Shown here in pieces: positions 16,843-26,022 of a stretch of DNA of 64,000 nt. The stretch's first letter is position 1. Every line of letters begins with the position of its first letter. Location: positions 124,001 to 188,000 of the forward strand of contig CAVONV010000013.1 in the NCBI GenBank assembly GCA_963697355.1, in the 5' to 3' direction. Under the pieces are notes generated by a model. The model was not told where the DNA came from. It saw only the letters and a list, made by a program, of their open reading frames with translations, and made no database searches. Position numbers and translations under genes: made by a program. The stretch comes from CAVONV01 sp963697355. Lineage in GTDB: Bacteria > Acidobacteriota > Vicinamibacteria > Marinacidobacterales > DATDRI01.

Positions 16843-17937
16843 TCACGGGCGTTCCTGACCAGAAAGGCCATACCGGTGACGCCCATGATGACGTTGACGG
16901 CCCACATCGAGACGAAGGGCGGCATTCTTCCCTGTGTCGCCATTTCCTCGCCGATTCTGATGAGGATCGTAGTAGACGAAGATGACCGCGATGCTGACGA
17001 TGAAGCCCCAAGATTTACCGCCCCGGCGGTTTTGGATACCGAAAGCGAGACCCAAGATAGCGAAAACGTAGCAGGCAAAAGGGATCGAGAATTTCTTGTG
17101 AATTTCCACCAGGTAGACGGGCAGTCGAGTTCCCTTGTAGGCGTTGGTCAGTTGCGCGAAGCCCATTTCTCGAGGGCCCCGTGGAACGTTGGCGTTTTCG
17201 TCGGGAAAAAAGGATTCGCCCTGAATGGGCAGGATGGTTTCTTGGAAGACCTGCTTATTGTAATCGTCGGGATGGAGGTAGGGAACCTGATGTCGCTCCC
17301 CTTCGCGCAGGTAGAAGTTGACGGTTCGCTTTTCGCTGTCGATGAGGAGTTGACCGTTTCGAGCCAGGGTGACGCTGGGTGAATCGGGCTTCGTAAGGTC
17401 CGCTAGAAATACGTTGTGCCAACTGTCCTCGCCCGTCTCAATGTCGAGAACGAGGAACATCATGTTGGGAAAGAGGTTGTCGTAGAAGACACGCGGACGT
17501 ACATCCGTTCTGACTTTCGAAGTCAGAACCTGGAAAAAGAGCTGACGTACTGCTTGGTTCGAGTCCGGAAGGACGTTGATGATCATATAGGAGGTTGCCG
17601 CCCATCCTATGGTGGCGGCGATGAGGATGGGCCGGATGAACCGGTAGAGACTGACACCGCTCGCTCGAAGCGCCGTAATCTCGCTGTCTGCCGACATTCT
17701 TCCCAGTGCTATGAGGATTCCGAGCAAGACCCCCATGGGGATCGTGATGCAGAGCACGCTGGGAAGAAGGTTGAGCAGGATTCCGAGAACATTGCTCGGG
17801 CTCGCCGCCTGAGATATCAGGATTTTTGCGTACCGAAGGATCTCGTTCAGAAGGAAAACGAAGGTGAAGACGCCCAGGCCGAGAAAGAAGCTCGGACCAA
17901 TTTCGCTGACGATATAGCGATCGAGGATGCGTAGCAT
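16843..17937 (-). CDS. lptF: LPS export permease LptF, frameshifted near its 3' end
   Basis: As read, 364 residues. The first 320 or so are a good LptF: MLRILDRYIVSEIGPSFFLGL start, TM region with PSVLCITIPMGVLLGILIALGR, the motif ADSEITALRASGVSLYRFI, a periplasmic jellyroll, then TM4 (IPFACYVFAILGLAFG) and SWGFIVSIAVIFVYY. After VYY (about 16969) the frame turns into DPHQNRRGNGD, which is not LptF-like. The next frame gives ILIRIGEEMATQGRMPPF and a last helix (WAVNVIMGVTGMAFLV), which is the expected ending. One extra base near 16968 explains this. In the corrected frame there is no stop before LptG, implying an LptF-LptG fusion. Confidence 0.82.
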   Translation of the reverse strand: MLRILDRYIVSEIGPSFFLGLGVFTFVFLLNEILRYAKILISQAASPSNVLGILLNLLPSVLCITIPMGVLLGILIALGRMSADSEITALRASGVSLYRFIRPILIAATIGWAATSYMIINVLPDSNQAVRQLFFQVLTSKVRTDVRPRVFYDNLFPNMMFLVLDIETGEDSWHNVFLADLTKPDSPSVTLARNGQLLIDSEKRTVNFYLREGERHQVPYLHPDDYNKQVFQETILPIQGESFFPDENANVPRGPREMGFAQLTNAYKGTRLPVYLVEIHKKFSIPFACYVFAILGLAFGIQNRRGGKSWGFIVSIAVIFVYYDPHQNRRGNGDTGKNAALRLDVGRQRHHGRHRYGLSGQERP

Positions 17938-18286
17938 TTGGCGCTGACAACACCTGCGGTTTCTATAAATTAGAGCCTAAGAAACTTAGCATACCCGAAA
18001 TAGAAAGGCCAGGAGCTTTCCCGGCGGTTATGGCTCTCTCTAGGACGCCGGGTGTAAGATGTTGTAGGAAAGAGGAATATCTATACTATATATAGCGTTT
18101 GTCGTTGCAGTGGAAGTCCGGGTTGTGCTAGACTCCCGCATCCAATGAGAAGGGGCTCCAAGACGGGCGCAAAGGCGGTTTCGGGGCCAGCGCAAAGCCC
18201 GAGCCGGCTTCGAGTCAGTGGGGCTATTCCCTGGATGGTTGGCGGGAATCGCTTCTAACAACATTCAGCCATATGACGGTGGAGAC
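17938..18286. other. Divergent promoter region between lptF and smc
   Basis: About 350 bp without a gene. It holds an AT-rich core at 18079-18094 (CTATACTATATATAG) that could serve either direction, and a short CTAAG-AAA-CTTAG stem near 17975. No known RNA element is recognised. Confidence 0.5.
18104..18133 (+). promoter_or_regulatory. Possible smc promoter
   Basis: TTGCAG (18104-18109), 18-bp spacer, TAGACT (18128-18133). It would leave an untranslated leader of about 145 bases before the GTG at 18287. Confidence 0.4.
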
Positions 18287-21200
18287 GTGAAGCTAGAACA
18301 AGTCGACATCTTTGGGTTCAAGAGCTTTGCTGAAAGGACCGAGTTGTCCTTTCATGAAGGCGTGACGGCCATTGTTGGTCCCAACGGTTGCGGTAAAAGT
18401 AATATATCAGATGCGATCGGCTGGGTTTTGGGGGAACAAAGCGCCAAGAGCCTGCGCGGAAAGAAGATGGAGGATTTCATCTTCACAGGGAGTGATACTC
18501 GTCCTCCGGTAGGCGTGGCCGAAGTCAACCTGCGCCTGTCGCAAGTCAACGGAGATCCCACGGGTCGATTGCGCCAGGTGATTGTCACACGTCGGCTCTA
18601 TCGCTCGGGTGAGAGCGAATACTTGATGGACGGCAGTCCTTGTCGCCTTCGTGATGTTCATGAGGTTTTCATGGATACCGGCGTCGGCACCAAGGCGTAC
18701 TCCATCATCGAGCAGGGTAAGATTGGCTTGATTCTGTCCGGCAAGCCGACTGATCGGCGAGCCATTATCGAAGAAGCGGCGGGCATCACGAAGTACAAAG
18801 CTCGAAGACGCTCCGCCGAGCTGAAGCTCCAAGCAGCTCAGCAGAATCTCCTGCGGGTCAACGACATCGTTTATGAAGTCGAGCGGCAGATGAACTCGCT
18901 CAAGCGTCAAGCGGGAAAAGCTCGACGCTATCATCGTTTGCGGGATGGCATCATCCACCTGGAGAAGATTGCTGCCGTCAAAAAGAGCGGCGAGATCGAA
19001 AGTCTGCTTCAACGGCTGCGCGCCAAGCTTCAGACTTTGAGTGATGAAGAGCTGAGGCGCTCTACGAGTCTGTCGGTTGCGGAGAACCATCTGGAAAGGC
19101 TGCGCCTAGAGCAGGCCGAGTGTGAATCGGAGCTTGCGAGTCATCGGGAACAACTCCACCAAACCGAGCTCACTATCGAGAGGCTGGAGAACCAAATCGA
19201 GAGCTACCGTCAGCAGCTCGGCGATCTCGAGGAGCGTCGGAGACAACTGACCATCGATCTCTCCGAGCTCGAAAATCGTTACGGCCCGTCCTCGAAACAG
19301 CTGGCTCTGCGTCTCGATGACGAGAAAACAGTTGCAGAAGAGCTCGCTTCATCGGAAGACAAGGCGTCAGCCCGACAGCAAGAATTGTCTCGGGCGTCGT
19401 TGACTTTGGCGGAAGCCGAGCGAGAGATCGAGGACGATCGTGCAGAGTTGGTGCATCGCATCAGCAAGATTGCCGCGCTGAGGAACTTTCTCCAAGGCGT
19501 CGTGACCCACGGTGAGAAAGTTACTTCCGAGATTCTGAAACTCGATGAAGAAGTACGCGAGCTGAAAGCCGAGCGCAGCCGGCTCGATCTCCAAAAAAGG
19601 GAGCTCGAGGACAAGCTCACCCAGAAGAGTGAGCAGGCACGTGTATTGGCGGGTGAGCGGGAACAGCTCGAGGCGGAGACCGAAGACAGCGTTAGTGAAC
19701 TTGGCCGGATCGAGCCCGAGATGGCGCGTCGAAGAGAAGAGGTTTCAGAGCTAAACGGAAGGGTGGAATCATTGGAAGAGCTCGTGGCTGCGCGCGCTCA
19801 TTTCGAGGCTGGAGCGAGACATCTTCTCACGTCGGTAGAGGCCAACAGTCTTCCCCGCTTCGTCTCGGTAGCTGATTCCATCGATGTGGACTCTCGCTTC
19901 GAACGAGCCGCGGAGCACTTTCTTGGAGATTGGTTGCAACGCATCGTGGTCGCTAACGAGCAGGATGCTCTGGCCGCGAAAGCTCTACTCCAAGAGGATG
20001 ACGCCGGACGGTGCGAATTCTTGATTGAGTCGATGGCCGAGAGGGCTCCTCGAGCCGTCCCGAGCCAAATGGTCGAGGATTTGTCACGTCAGAGCATCGG
20101 TGGCGTCGTGGGGCGCCTTAGTGATGCAGTGCGTTGGATTAATGGGAACCGAGAGCTCCTCAACCGAGTGCTTCCGGATGCTATCGTCATGGAAGACCTC
20201 CATGGTGCGATCGAGGCCTTTAGGCTGGAAACGGATGTCTCGTTTGTGACGCTATCGGGTGATGTGATCCGACCGCCAGGTATTTTGTGCGTCGGGCCGG
20301 GAGGACGGGGCGAAGGATTGTTGAGTACAAGGCGCGAGATTCGAGAGCTCCACGAAACATTGGGTCGGGTTACAGTGGAGCTCGAGGGGCTGGCAGAGCG
20401 ACGCCAGATGGTTCTCGCAAAGCTCGATGCGCTCAAGTCGAAACTCTCAGAGATCGTCGAAAACCAGCATACGCTGGATAAGGAAATGGTGGGTTTGGAT
20501 CACCAAAGCCGGCAGTTGGAGGAAGGACTCGAGCGAACCGGTAGAAAAGCGCAGGTGCTTTCCAGTGAGCAGGAAAGGTCGGAATCAGAAAGAGGCTCAC
20601 TCAGTGCCAAGCGCGTAGAGATGGAGCAGAGTCTGCTCACAGAGGAGGAAGCGAAGGAAAAGACCGAGGACCGGCTCAATGAGCTTCGATCGCTGTTGGG
20701 TGACCGGCGGATTCAAGTCGAAGACCTCCAAGGGCGGGCCGCAGAGGAAGCCTCGCAGGTGGCAGCTCTCAGGGAGCGGGCGCAGGCGGTGAAGCTCGAT
20801 GTGGAGCGACTGCGTGAGGGGGTGGGCGAGCTCGAGTCGAGAATTGCGGCCTCGCGTCAAGAGAAAGTCGATCTTGCTCGGAAAGAAAATCATCTGCAGG
20901 ATGAGCTCGTCAGGGCCGAGGCTGATGTCAAAGAATCGTTGCTGGCAGGGGACCATCAGCGAGAAAGCTCACTGCGGTTGGATCGGGCCGTGACGAGTTT
21001 TCGTGCCCGGAGTGAGGAGACCGAGGCCGCTCTCAAACAGCGGCGACGAGAGCTGGAAGCGGTTCGCGACCGACGGTCTTCCGAGGAAATTGCTCTAGCA
21101 CGTGAACAGTCCGAGATGGATCATCTTCTCTCGAGCTTCACAGCTGCCCACGGTATCTCCGTCGAGGAGGCTGCTGCTCTGTTGAATCCAGCGGATCTGG

Positions 21201-21889
21201 CGCGAGACCGAGAACATCTGACGGAAGAGATCGATGAGTTGAAGCGAAAACTGGATGCGATTGGGCCGGTCAATCCCATGGCTGACGAAGAATACCAGGA
21301 GCTCCAAACTCGGTACGAGTTCCTGACGACCCAACGACAGGATCTTTTGGATTCGATCTCCACGACGGAGACGGCGATCCATCGCATTGATTCCACTTCT
21401 CGACAGAAATTCGAGACAGCTTTTCACGAAATCAACAAGCAGTTCGACGTCACCTTCAAGCAGTTGTTCGGTGGAGGTCGGGCGGGTCTCAGCCTCATCG
21501 ACGAAGACGATATTCTCGAAAGTGGCATCGACATCAATGCTCAGCCACCCGGGAAGCGTCTCCAGAATGTGCTTCTCCTCTCCGGTGGAGAAAAGGCAAT
21601 GACGGCTATCGCCCTCATGTTTGCCATTTTCAGATACAAGCCGTCGCCATTTTGCCTGTTGGACGAGGTCGATGCACCTCTGGACGATGCCAACGTCGGT
21701 CGGTTCATTTCCATGTTGGGCGATCTTCGGAAGACGACTCAGTTCATCGTCATCACCCACAATCGCAAGACGATGGAGATTGCCGATCAGATGTACGGTG
21801 TGACTATGGAGGAGCCGGGTATCTCGAAACTGGTTTCGGTCCGACTTCTCGAAGAAAACCCTGCCGAAGAGGTTGCTGCTCCTTCCTAG
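18287..21889 (+). CDS. smc: Chromosome segregation ATPase SMC
   Basis: 1200 residues from GTG 18287, chosen because the canonical start KLEQVDIFGFKSFAE follows directly and GGTGGA precedes it; an extension upstream to 18218 is not family-like. N-terminal ATPase half with Walker A GPNGCGKSN (about residues 32-40) and a Q-loop region (WVLGEQSAKSLRG). Coiled coil to about 500, hinge about 500-665 (FVSVADSIDVDSRFERAAEHFL ... FVTLSGDVIRPPG), return coiled coil, and C-terminal half with signature LLSGGEKAM and Walker B CLLDEVDAPLDDAN. It compacts and segregates chromosomes with ScpA and ScpB, which are not in this window. Confidence 0.97.
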   Translation: MKLEQVDIFGFKSFAERTELSFHEGVTAIVGPNGCGKSNISDAIGWVLGEQSAKSLRGKKMEDFIFTGSDTRPPVGVAEVNLRLSQVNGDPTGRLRQVIVTRRLYRSGESEYLMDGSPCRLRDVHEVFMDTGVGTKAYSIIEQGKIGLILSGKPTDRRAIIEEAAGITKYKARRRSAELKLQAAQQNLLRVNDIVYEVERQMNSLKRQAGKARRYHRLRDGIIHLEKIAAVKKSGEIESLLQRLRAKLQTLSDEELRRSTSLSVAENHLERLRLEQAECESELASHREQLHQTELTIERLENQIESYRQQLGDLEERRRQLTIDLSELENRYGPSSKQLALRLDDEKTVAEELASSEDKASARQQELSRASLTLAEAEREIEDDRAELVHRISKIAALRNFLQGVVTHGEKVTSEILKLDEEVRELKAERSRLDLQKRELEDKLTQKSEQARVLAGEREQLEAETEDSVSELGRIEPEMARRREEVSELNGRVESLEELVAARAHFEAGARHLLTSVEANSLPRFVSVADSIDVDSRFERAAEHFLGDWLQRIVVANEQDALAAKALLQEDDAGRCEFLIESMAERAPRAVPSQMVEDLSRQSIGGVVGRLSDAVRWINGNRELLNRVLPDAIVMEDLHGAIEAFRLETDVSFVTLSGDVIRPPGILCVGPGGRGEGLLSTRREIRELHETLGRVTVELEGLAERRQMVLAKLDALKSKLSEIVENQHTLDKEMVGLDHQSRQLEEGLERTGRKAQVLSSEQERSESERGSLSAKRVEMEQSLLTEEEAKEKTEDRLNELRSLLGDRRIQVEDLQGRAAEEASQVAALRERAQAVKLDVERLREGVGELESRIAASRQEKVDLARKENHLQDELVRAEADVKESLLAGDHQRESSLRLDRAVTSFRARSEETEAALKQRRRELEAVRDRRSSEEIALAREQSEMDHLLSSFTAAHGISVEEAAALLNPADLARDREHLTEEIDELKRKLDAIGPVNPMADEEYQELQTRYEFLTTQRQDLLDSISTTETAIHRIDSTSRQKFETAFHEINKQFDVTFKQLFGGGRAGLSLIDEDDILESGIDINAQPPGKRLQNVLLLSGGEKAMTAIALMFAIFRYKPSPFCLLDEVDAPLDDANVGRFISMLGDLRKTTQFIVITHNRKTMEIADQMYGVTMEEPGISKLVSVRLLEENPAEEVAAPS

Positions 21890-22055
21890 AGCTGGTGTTG
21901 GCCCCTCCGAGCGGTGTCTCGCTCCTATTCATTTGCTGGAATTTTGAGGTAAAGTACCGCGTGCGAAGTGATGGAAGAGAGCCGCAATTAGCGAGGAGTG
22001 CAGGTTCCATCCTGAACTCTGCAACTCGAACCTTGAAGCTCGAAGTGTTGGAGAA

Positions 22056-22634
22056 ATGTCCGTGAGCTCAGGATTGGAAACCGAAGTCAAGTATCGTATT
22101 GCTTCTTGGGAGGAAGGTGAGGAGCGTCTCGGAAGCGGAGGCGCTCAAATCCGTCGGCCTCGGTACTTCGAGAAGAACGTCCTTTTCGATTTCCCGGAGC
22201 ACCAACTAGAAAAAAGGGGTGAAGCGCTCCGGCTGAGAACGGCGCGAGGGAAGGCTTGGCTGACTTTCAAGGGGCCCGTCCATGGCACCGGTCGGATCAA
22301 ACAGCGAAAAGAGTACGAGACCACCTTGGACGATGTGAATGCCGTCGAAGCGATTCTTCATGCTCTCGGACTCTCGGAGTGCTTTCTTTACGAAAAGTAT
22401 CGGGCCGACTATGTCCTGGAGGGACTGGTCGTGAGCCTCGACGAGGCACCCATGGGTTGTTTCCTGGAGCTCGAAGGTCCGCCCGCGGAAATCGAAGCGG
22501 GTACCCGGAAGCTCGAGCTCCGACTGCAAGATGCTATTTCACTGGCTTATCCGAGGCTCTATCAACTCTTTCGAGACGAAGTCCCGGACGCTCCGGAGTT
22601 CATGGTCTTTTCGGCGGGTAAGGACACGCCATGA
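22056..22634 (+). CDS. CYTH-domain protein (class IV adenylate cyclase / triphosphatase superfamily)
   Basis: 192 residues forming one CYTH triphosphate tunnel: ETEVKYR near the N-terminus is the diagnostic ExExK motif. Alternating basic and acidic strands follow (ALRLRTARGKAWLTFKGP, KQRKEYETTL, YEKYRADYVL, VSLDEAPMGCFLELEGP). Members either cyclise ATP or hydrolyse triphosphates such as tripolyphosphate or thiamine triphosphate; sequence alone does not choose. The stop overlaps the next ATG by four bases (ATGA), and a kinase follows, so it belongs to a three-gene unit of sugar-nucleotide metabolism. A role there in clearing pyrophosphate-type by-products or signalling is inference. Confidence 0.85.
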   Translation: MSVSSGLETEVKYRIASWEEGEERLGSGGAQIRRPRYFEKNVLFDFPEHQLEKRGEALRLRTARGKAWLTFKGPVHGTGRIKQRKEYETTLDDVNAVEAILHALGLSECFLYEKYRADYVLEGLVVSLDEAPMGCFLELEGPPAEIEAGTRKLELRLQDAISLAYPRLYQLFRDEVPDAPEFMVFSAGKDTP

Positions 22635-23665
22635 AGGCCATGGTACTCGCAGCCGGATTGGGTCTGAGGCTCCGTCCTTTGACGGTCTATTGGGCCAAGC
22701 CGGCGCTTCCAGTTCTGGGCCGGCCCGTTGTCGATTACACCATGAACTTTCTCCAAAAGGCCGACATTCAAGAGGTTGTTGTGAACCTCCACCACAGGCC
22801 GGATACGATCATCAAAGCGTTGGAAGACGCCCCGGCCCGTGGTCTCAGAGTGCAATTCTCTGAGGAATCGGAGATTTTGGGCACGGCGGGTGGACTCAAG
22901 AAGGCAGAGTCGTTCTTGGGAAAAGACACATTCGTCCTCATAAACGGGGACACTCTGGTCGATGTCGACCTCTCCGACCTTCTTCGTTTTCACCGAACAA
23001 GGGGTGGAGAAGCCACGATGCTGCTTCGTCCGAAACCTACGGGTAGTGGCTACACGGCTATCGGACTAGATCATAAGTCGCGAATCGTGTCCATGGGTGG
23101 TGAGCTCACTCGTCCACTCATGTTTGCAGGAGTATGGGTACTCGAACCGAGTGTCTTCGAGCGGATAAGGCCGGGTTGTTTCGGCGGGCTCGAAGTGGAG
23201 CTCATTCCTTCGCTCATGAAGGAGAAGGTTGTCTACGGTTACGAAAAGGATGTGGCTTGGTTCGATATCGGCACGTCGTGGCGGTATTTGGACACGTGTT
23301 TGAAGATGGCACGTCGTGGATTGTTCAGGGATATGTGGAGCGTGAAACCGCTGGAGCCGGGCTCCACCATTCTGGCGGGAAGCGGCGTCTCGGTGGCCCG
23401 CCGGGCTCGCTTCTTGGGAGAGTCGGTTCTGGGTTCGAATTGCTCGATCGCTGAAGGGGCTAAGATACAGAAATCCGTACTGTGGGATGGTGTGGTTGTT
23501 GGAAAGGGTGCAATGGTTCGAAACTCAATCATTGCGGAAGGAGTGGTGCTCCCTCCTGAGAGTCAGACGGAGGACCAAGTCGTTATTAGGGCCGAAGGTG
23601 ATCTGAGTCGGTTCCGAGCTCGCGAACGATTGGCTGATTATGTTGTTGCCTCAATCAAACACTGA
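22631..23665 (+). CDS. NDP-sugar pyrophosphorylase (MurU/ManC-like nucleotidyltransferase)
   Basis: 344 residues. Rossmann-like nucleotidyltransferase domain with the signature LAAGLGLRLRPLT (residues 6-18), KPALPVLGRPV, and the metal aspartate in NGDTLVDVDL. A C-terminal left-handed beta-helix follows (about 240-330: GSGVSVARRARFLGESV, AKIQKSVLWDGVVV, NSIIAEGVVLP). It couples a sugar-1-phosphate to a nucleotide. Because the next gene looks like AmgK, the likely substrate is N-acetylmuramate-1-phosphate, as with MurU in Pseudomonas cell-wall recycling. MurU is shorter (about 220 residues) and lacks the beta-helix, so GDP-mannose or another sugar remains possible. Confidence 0.8.
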   Translation: MKAMVLAAGLGLRLRPLTVYWAKPALPVLGRPVVDYTMNFLQKADIQEVVVNLHHRPDTIIKALEDAPARGLRVQFSEESEILGTAGGLKKAESFLGKDTFVLINGDTLVDVDLSDLLRFHRTRGGEATMLLRPKPTGSGYTAIGLDHKSRIVSMGGELTRPLMFAGVWVLEPSVFERIRPGCFGGLEVELIPSLMKEKVVYGYEKDVAWFDIGTSWRYLDTCLKMARRGLFRDMWSVKPLEPGSTILAGSGVSVARRARFLGESVLGSNCSIAEGAKIQKSVLWDGVVVGKGAMVRNSIIAEGVVLPPESQTEDQVVIRAEGDLSRFRARERLADYVVASIKH

Positions 23666-24659
23666 AGCGCCTTTGAGCGAGGACCGGCGGGTCCGCGGCT
23701 ATCTGGAGCGTAGAGAAAAGGAAGGCCTGATCGCGAGAAATGCGGTGCGCCTGGCGGGTGACGCATCGACACGACAATACTATCGGGTAACTACGGATGA
23801 AGAGAGCCTCATCCTGGCGCTCTTGCCGGAGTCATTTGACCCGGATTCACTGGCGTTTCTCAACGTAGCGGAGTTGTTAGGTGCGATCCCCATTCGTATT
23901 CCGGTGATCCATCACGTTTCCGGCCCGGAGGGCATCCTGATGCTCGAGGATCTCGGAGACGAGCTCTTACAGAAGCGTACGAACGAAGTTGATCGAGCGC
24001 AGAAGTTGCTTCTCTATCGGGAGGCCGTTTCAATCCTAGGCCGTCTCCAGGCTCGGGGCGCTGAGCTTCGAGACCAACGGTTCTTCCCGTACCGAATAGC
24101 TTTCGATGAAGCGAAGCTGTTCGAAGAATTGGTGTTTTTCGAGGAGCATTTTGTCGTGGGATTTCGCCGATCGATGCTATCCGGCGAGGAGCGGGAAACA
24201 TTGCGTGGAGTGTATCGAACCATCGCTTCGGAGCTTGCCGACCGTCCGAGAGTGCTATGTCATCGAGACTATCATTCCCGGAATCTCATGGTGACAAAAA
24301 GGGAATTGGCCGTCATCGACTTTCAGGATGCCCGAATGGGACCCGTTACCTACGATTTGGTCTCTCTGCTTCGGGATTCATATGTCGAGCACGATCTCGA
24401 TTTCGTCGCCGAAATGGTCGAGGAATTTCGGCGGGGAACGAACAGCCCAGGATTCGACAGTGAGTTCGACTTAATGGCGCTCCAAAGAAATCTCAAGGCC
24501 TTGGGTACCTTCGGATTTCACATATCGGTCAACGACAGTGATGTCTATCGTCCCTATGTACCGACAACTCTCGAAATGGTTCGCCGGAATCTCGCTGGTA
24601 GTCGACGCTGGGATGGATTGAGAAAGACTCTGTCTCGGCATCTTCCCGAAGTAGCTTAA
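23640..24659 (+). CDS. amgK: Aminoglycoside-phosphotransferase-fold kinase, AmgK-like
   Basis: 339 residues, overlapping the upstream gene by 26 bp. The kinase core shows AGDASTRQYYRVTT (nucleotide loop), LMLEDLGDELL (hinge), the catalytic LCHRDYHSRNLMV (Brenner motif) and the metal-binding VIDFQDARMGPVTYDLVSLLRD. The last two motifs are characteristic of AmgK, the anomeric MurNAc/GlcNAc kinase that feeds MurU. The tandem order nucleotidyltransferase then kinase matches the peptidoglycan salvage route known from Pseudomonas. Sugar specificity is inferred from motif and neighbour, not shown. Confidence 0.78.
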   Translation: MLLPQSNTEAPLSEDRRVRGYLERREKEGLIARNAVRLAGDASTRQYYRVTTDEESLILALLPESFDPDSLAFLNVAELLGAIPIRIPVIHHVSGPEGILMLEDLGDELLQKRTNEVDRAQKLLLYREAVSILGRLQARGAELRDQRFFPYRIAFDEAKLFEELVFFEEHFVVGFRRSMLSGEERETLRGVYRTIASELADRPRVLCHRDYHSRNLMVTKRELAVIDFQDARMGPVTYDLVSLLRDSYVEHDLDFVAEMVEEFRRGTNSPGFDSEFDLMALQRNLKALGTFGFHISVNDSDVYRPYVPTTLEMVRRNLAGSRRWDGLRKTLSRHLPEVA

Positions 24660-24672
24660 GGAGCGTTCGTCC

Positions 24673-25974
24673 ATGAGCCAAGGAAACACGACCCACATAA
24701 AAGACTTACACAAGTTCGACACTCAGGAAGTGATGCTTCGAGGCTGGCTCGCCGGGCGTCGCACCGGCGGCAAGGTTCAGTTCTTGAGCTTCCGTGACGG
24801 TACGGGCTTCATTCAGGTGGTGGCCTCCAAATCGGAGCTTCCCGAGGGTCTTTGGCAAGACATCAAGGAGCTTACCCTGGAGAGCTCGCTCCGATTGAGC
24901 GGAAGAGTTCGAAAGGATGTTCGCGCGCCGAGCGGATATGAGCTCGAGCTCACCGATCTCGAAGTCATTCAAACAGCCGAGGAATATCCCATTTCTCGCA
25001 AGGAGCACGGGACGGGTTTCCTCCTGGATCACCGACACCTTTGGCTCCGCGCGAAGCGTCAACAGGCCATTCTGAAAATCCGACACCAGGTCATCTCCGC
25101 GAGTCGTCGGTTCTTCGATGAGCGTGACTTCGTTTTGGCGGATACTCCCATCTTCACTCCCAACGCCGTCGAGGGGACGACGACCTTGTTCGAGACGCGT
25201 TATTTCGATGAGACGGCTTACCTCACTCAGAGCGGACAGTTATACAACGAGGCCATTGCGATGGCGGTGGGGCGGACCTATTGTTTTGGCCCTACTTTCC
25301 GAGCCGAAAAGTCCAAGACTCGACGTCATCTGATCGAATTTTGGATGGTGGAGCCCGAGGTGGCTTTCGCTGAGCTCGAGGAGATCGTCACTCTAGCCGA
25401 GGACCTTGTCGCCTACGTCGTGGCGTCGGTACTCGAGAACCGTCGCGAAGAGCTCGATGTTTTGGAACGCGACGTTACGAAGTTGGAATCGGTCTCGAAA
25501 CCTTTCGTCCGCCTCTCCTATGATCAAGCCGTCGAGCACCTCAAGGAAAAGGGTTCCGAGATAGAGTGGGGCAGCGATTTCGGAGCCCAAGATGAGACCC
25601 TCATCGGCGAAGAACACGACCGGCCCGTCATCGTCACACACTACCCGAGTGCCGTGAAGGCTTTCTATATGGAACCGGATCCAACGCGTCCCGAAGTTGC
25701 CCTATGCGTCGATGTGCTCGCTCCCGAGGGCTACGGGGAGATCATCGGCGGCGGGCAGCGGATCCATGACTTGGCGCTCCTTCGGCAACGGATCGAAGAG
25801 CACCAACTTCCTGAGGAAGCTTTTTCCTGGTATCTTGATTTGCGGCGCTACGGGAGCGTGCCGCATTCAGGATTCGGCATGGGCATCGAGCGCGTGATTG
25901 CCTGGATCTGCAAGCTCGATCACCTTCGGGAAGCGATCCCGTTTCCACGAATGCTCAATCGGTTATCTCCGTAG
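24673..25974 (+). CDS. asnS: Asparaginyl-tRNA synthetase
   Basis: 433 residues, class IIb synthetase. N-terminal OB anticodon-binding domain (residues 15-105: VMLRGWLAGRRTGGKVQFLSFRDG). Catalytic domain with motif 1 near FFDERDFVLADTPIFTPNA, motif 2 region FRAEKSKTRRHLIEFWMVEPE, and motif 3 GFGMGIERVIAWI. HLIEFWMVEPE and the absence of the bacterial AspRS insertion domain identify AsnRS rather than AspRS. AAGGAG (24658-24663) overlaps the stop of the upstream kinase gene and precedes ATG 24673, so the four genes from the CYTH gene onward are probably co-transcribed. Confidence 0.95.
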   Translation: MSQGNTTHIKDLHKFDTQEVMLRGWLAGRRTGGKVQFLSFRDGTGFIQVVASKSELPEGLWQDIKELTLESSLRLSGRVRKDVRAPSGYELELTDLEVIQTAEEYPISRKEHGTGFLLDHRHLWLRAKRQQAILKIRHQVISASRRFFDERDFVLADTPIFTPNAVEGTTTLFETRYFDETAYLTQSGQLYNEAIAMAVGRTYCFGPTFRAEKSKTRRHLIEFWMVEPEVAFAELEEIVTLAEDLVAYVVASVLENRREELDVLERDVTKLESVSKPFVRLSYDQAVEHLKEKGSEIEWGSDFGAQDETLIGEEHDRPVIVTHYPSAVKAFYMEPDPTRPEVALCVDVLAPEGYGEIIGGGQRIHDLALLRQRIEEHQLPEEAFSWYLDLRRYGSVPHSGFGMGIERVIAWICKLDHLREAIPFPRMLNRLSP

Positions 25975-25982
25975 TTCACGAA

Positions 25983-26022
25983 AGAACTCAAGACCCCTAG
26001 AAATCAAGAACTCAGGAAATGG
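25983..26022 (+). repeat. Octamer array in the asnS-rimO gap, reaching the rimO start codon
   Basis: Five units in exact 8-base register: AGAACTCA, AGACCCCT, AGAAATCA, AGAACTCA, GGAAATGG. The last unit contains the ATG of rimO, so the repeat replaces any normal Shine-Dalgarno there. Confidence 0.75.

Noticed and set aside
16698..17078. N-terminal extension of LptG to 17078 as a genuine LptG start
   Set aside because: Its content is the tail of LptF plus a linker; LptG itself begins at LDRYITHEF near 16697.
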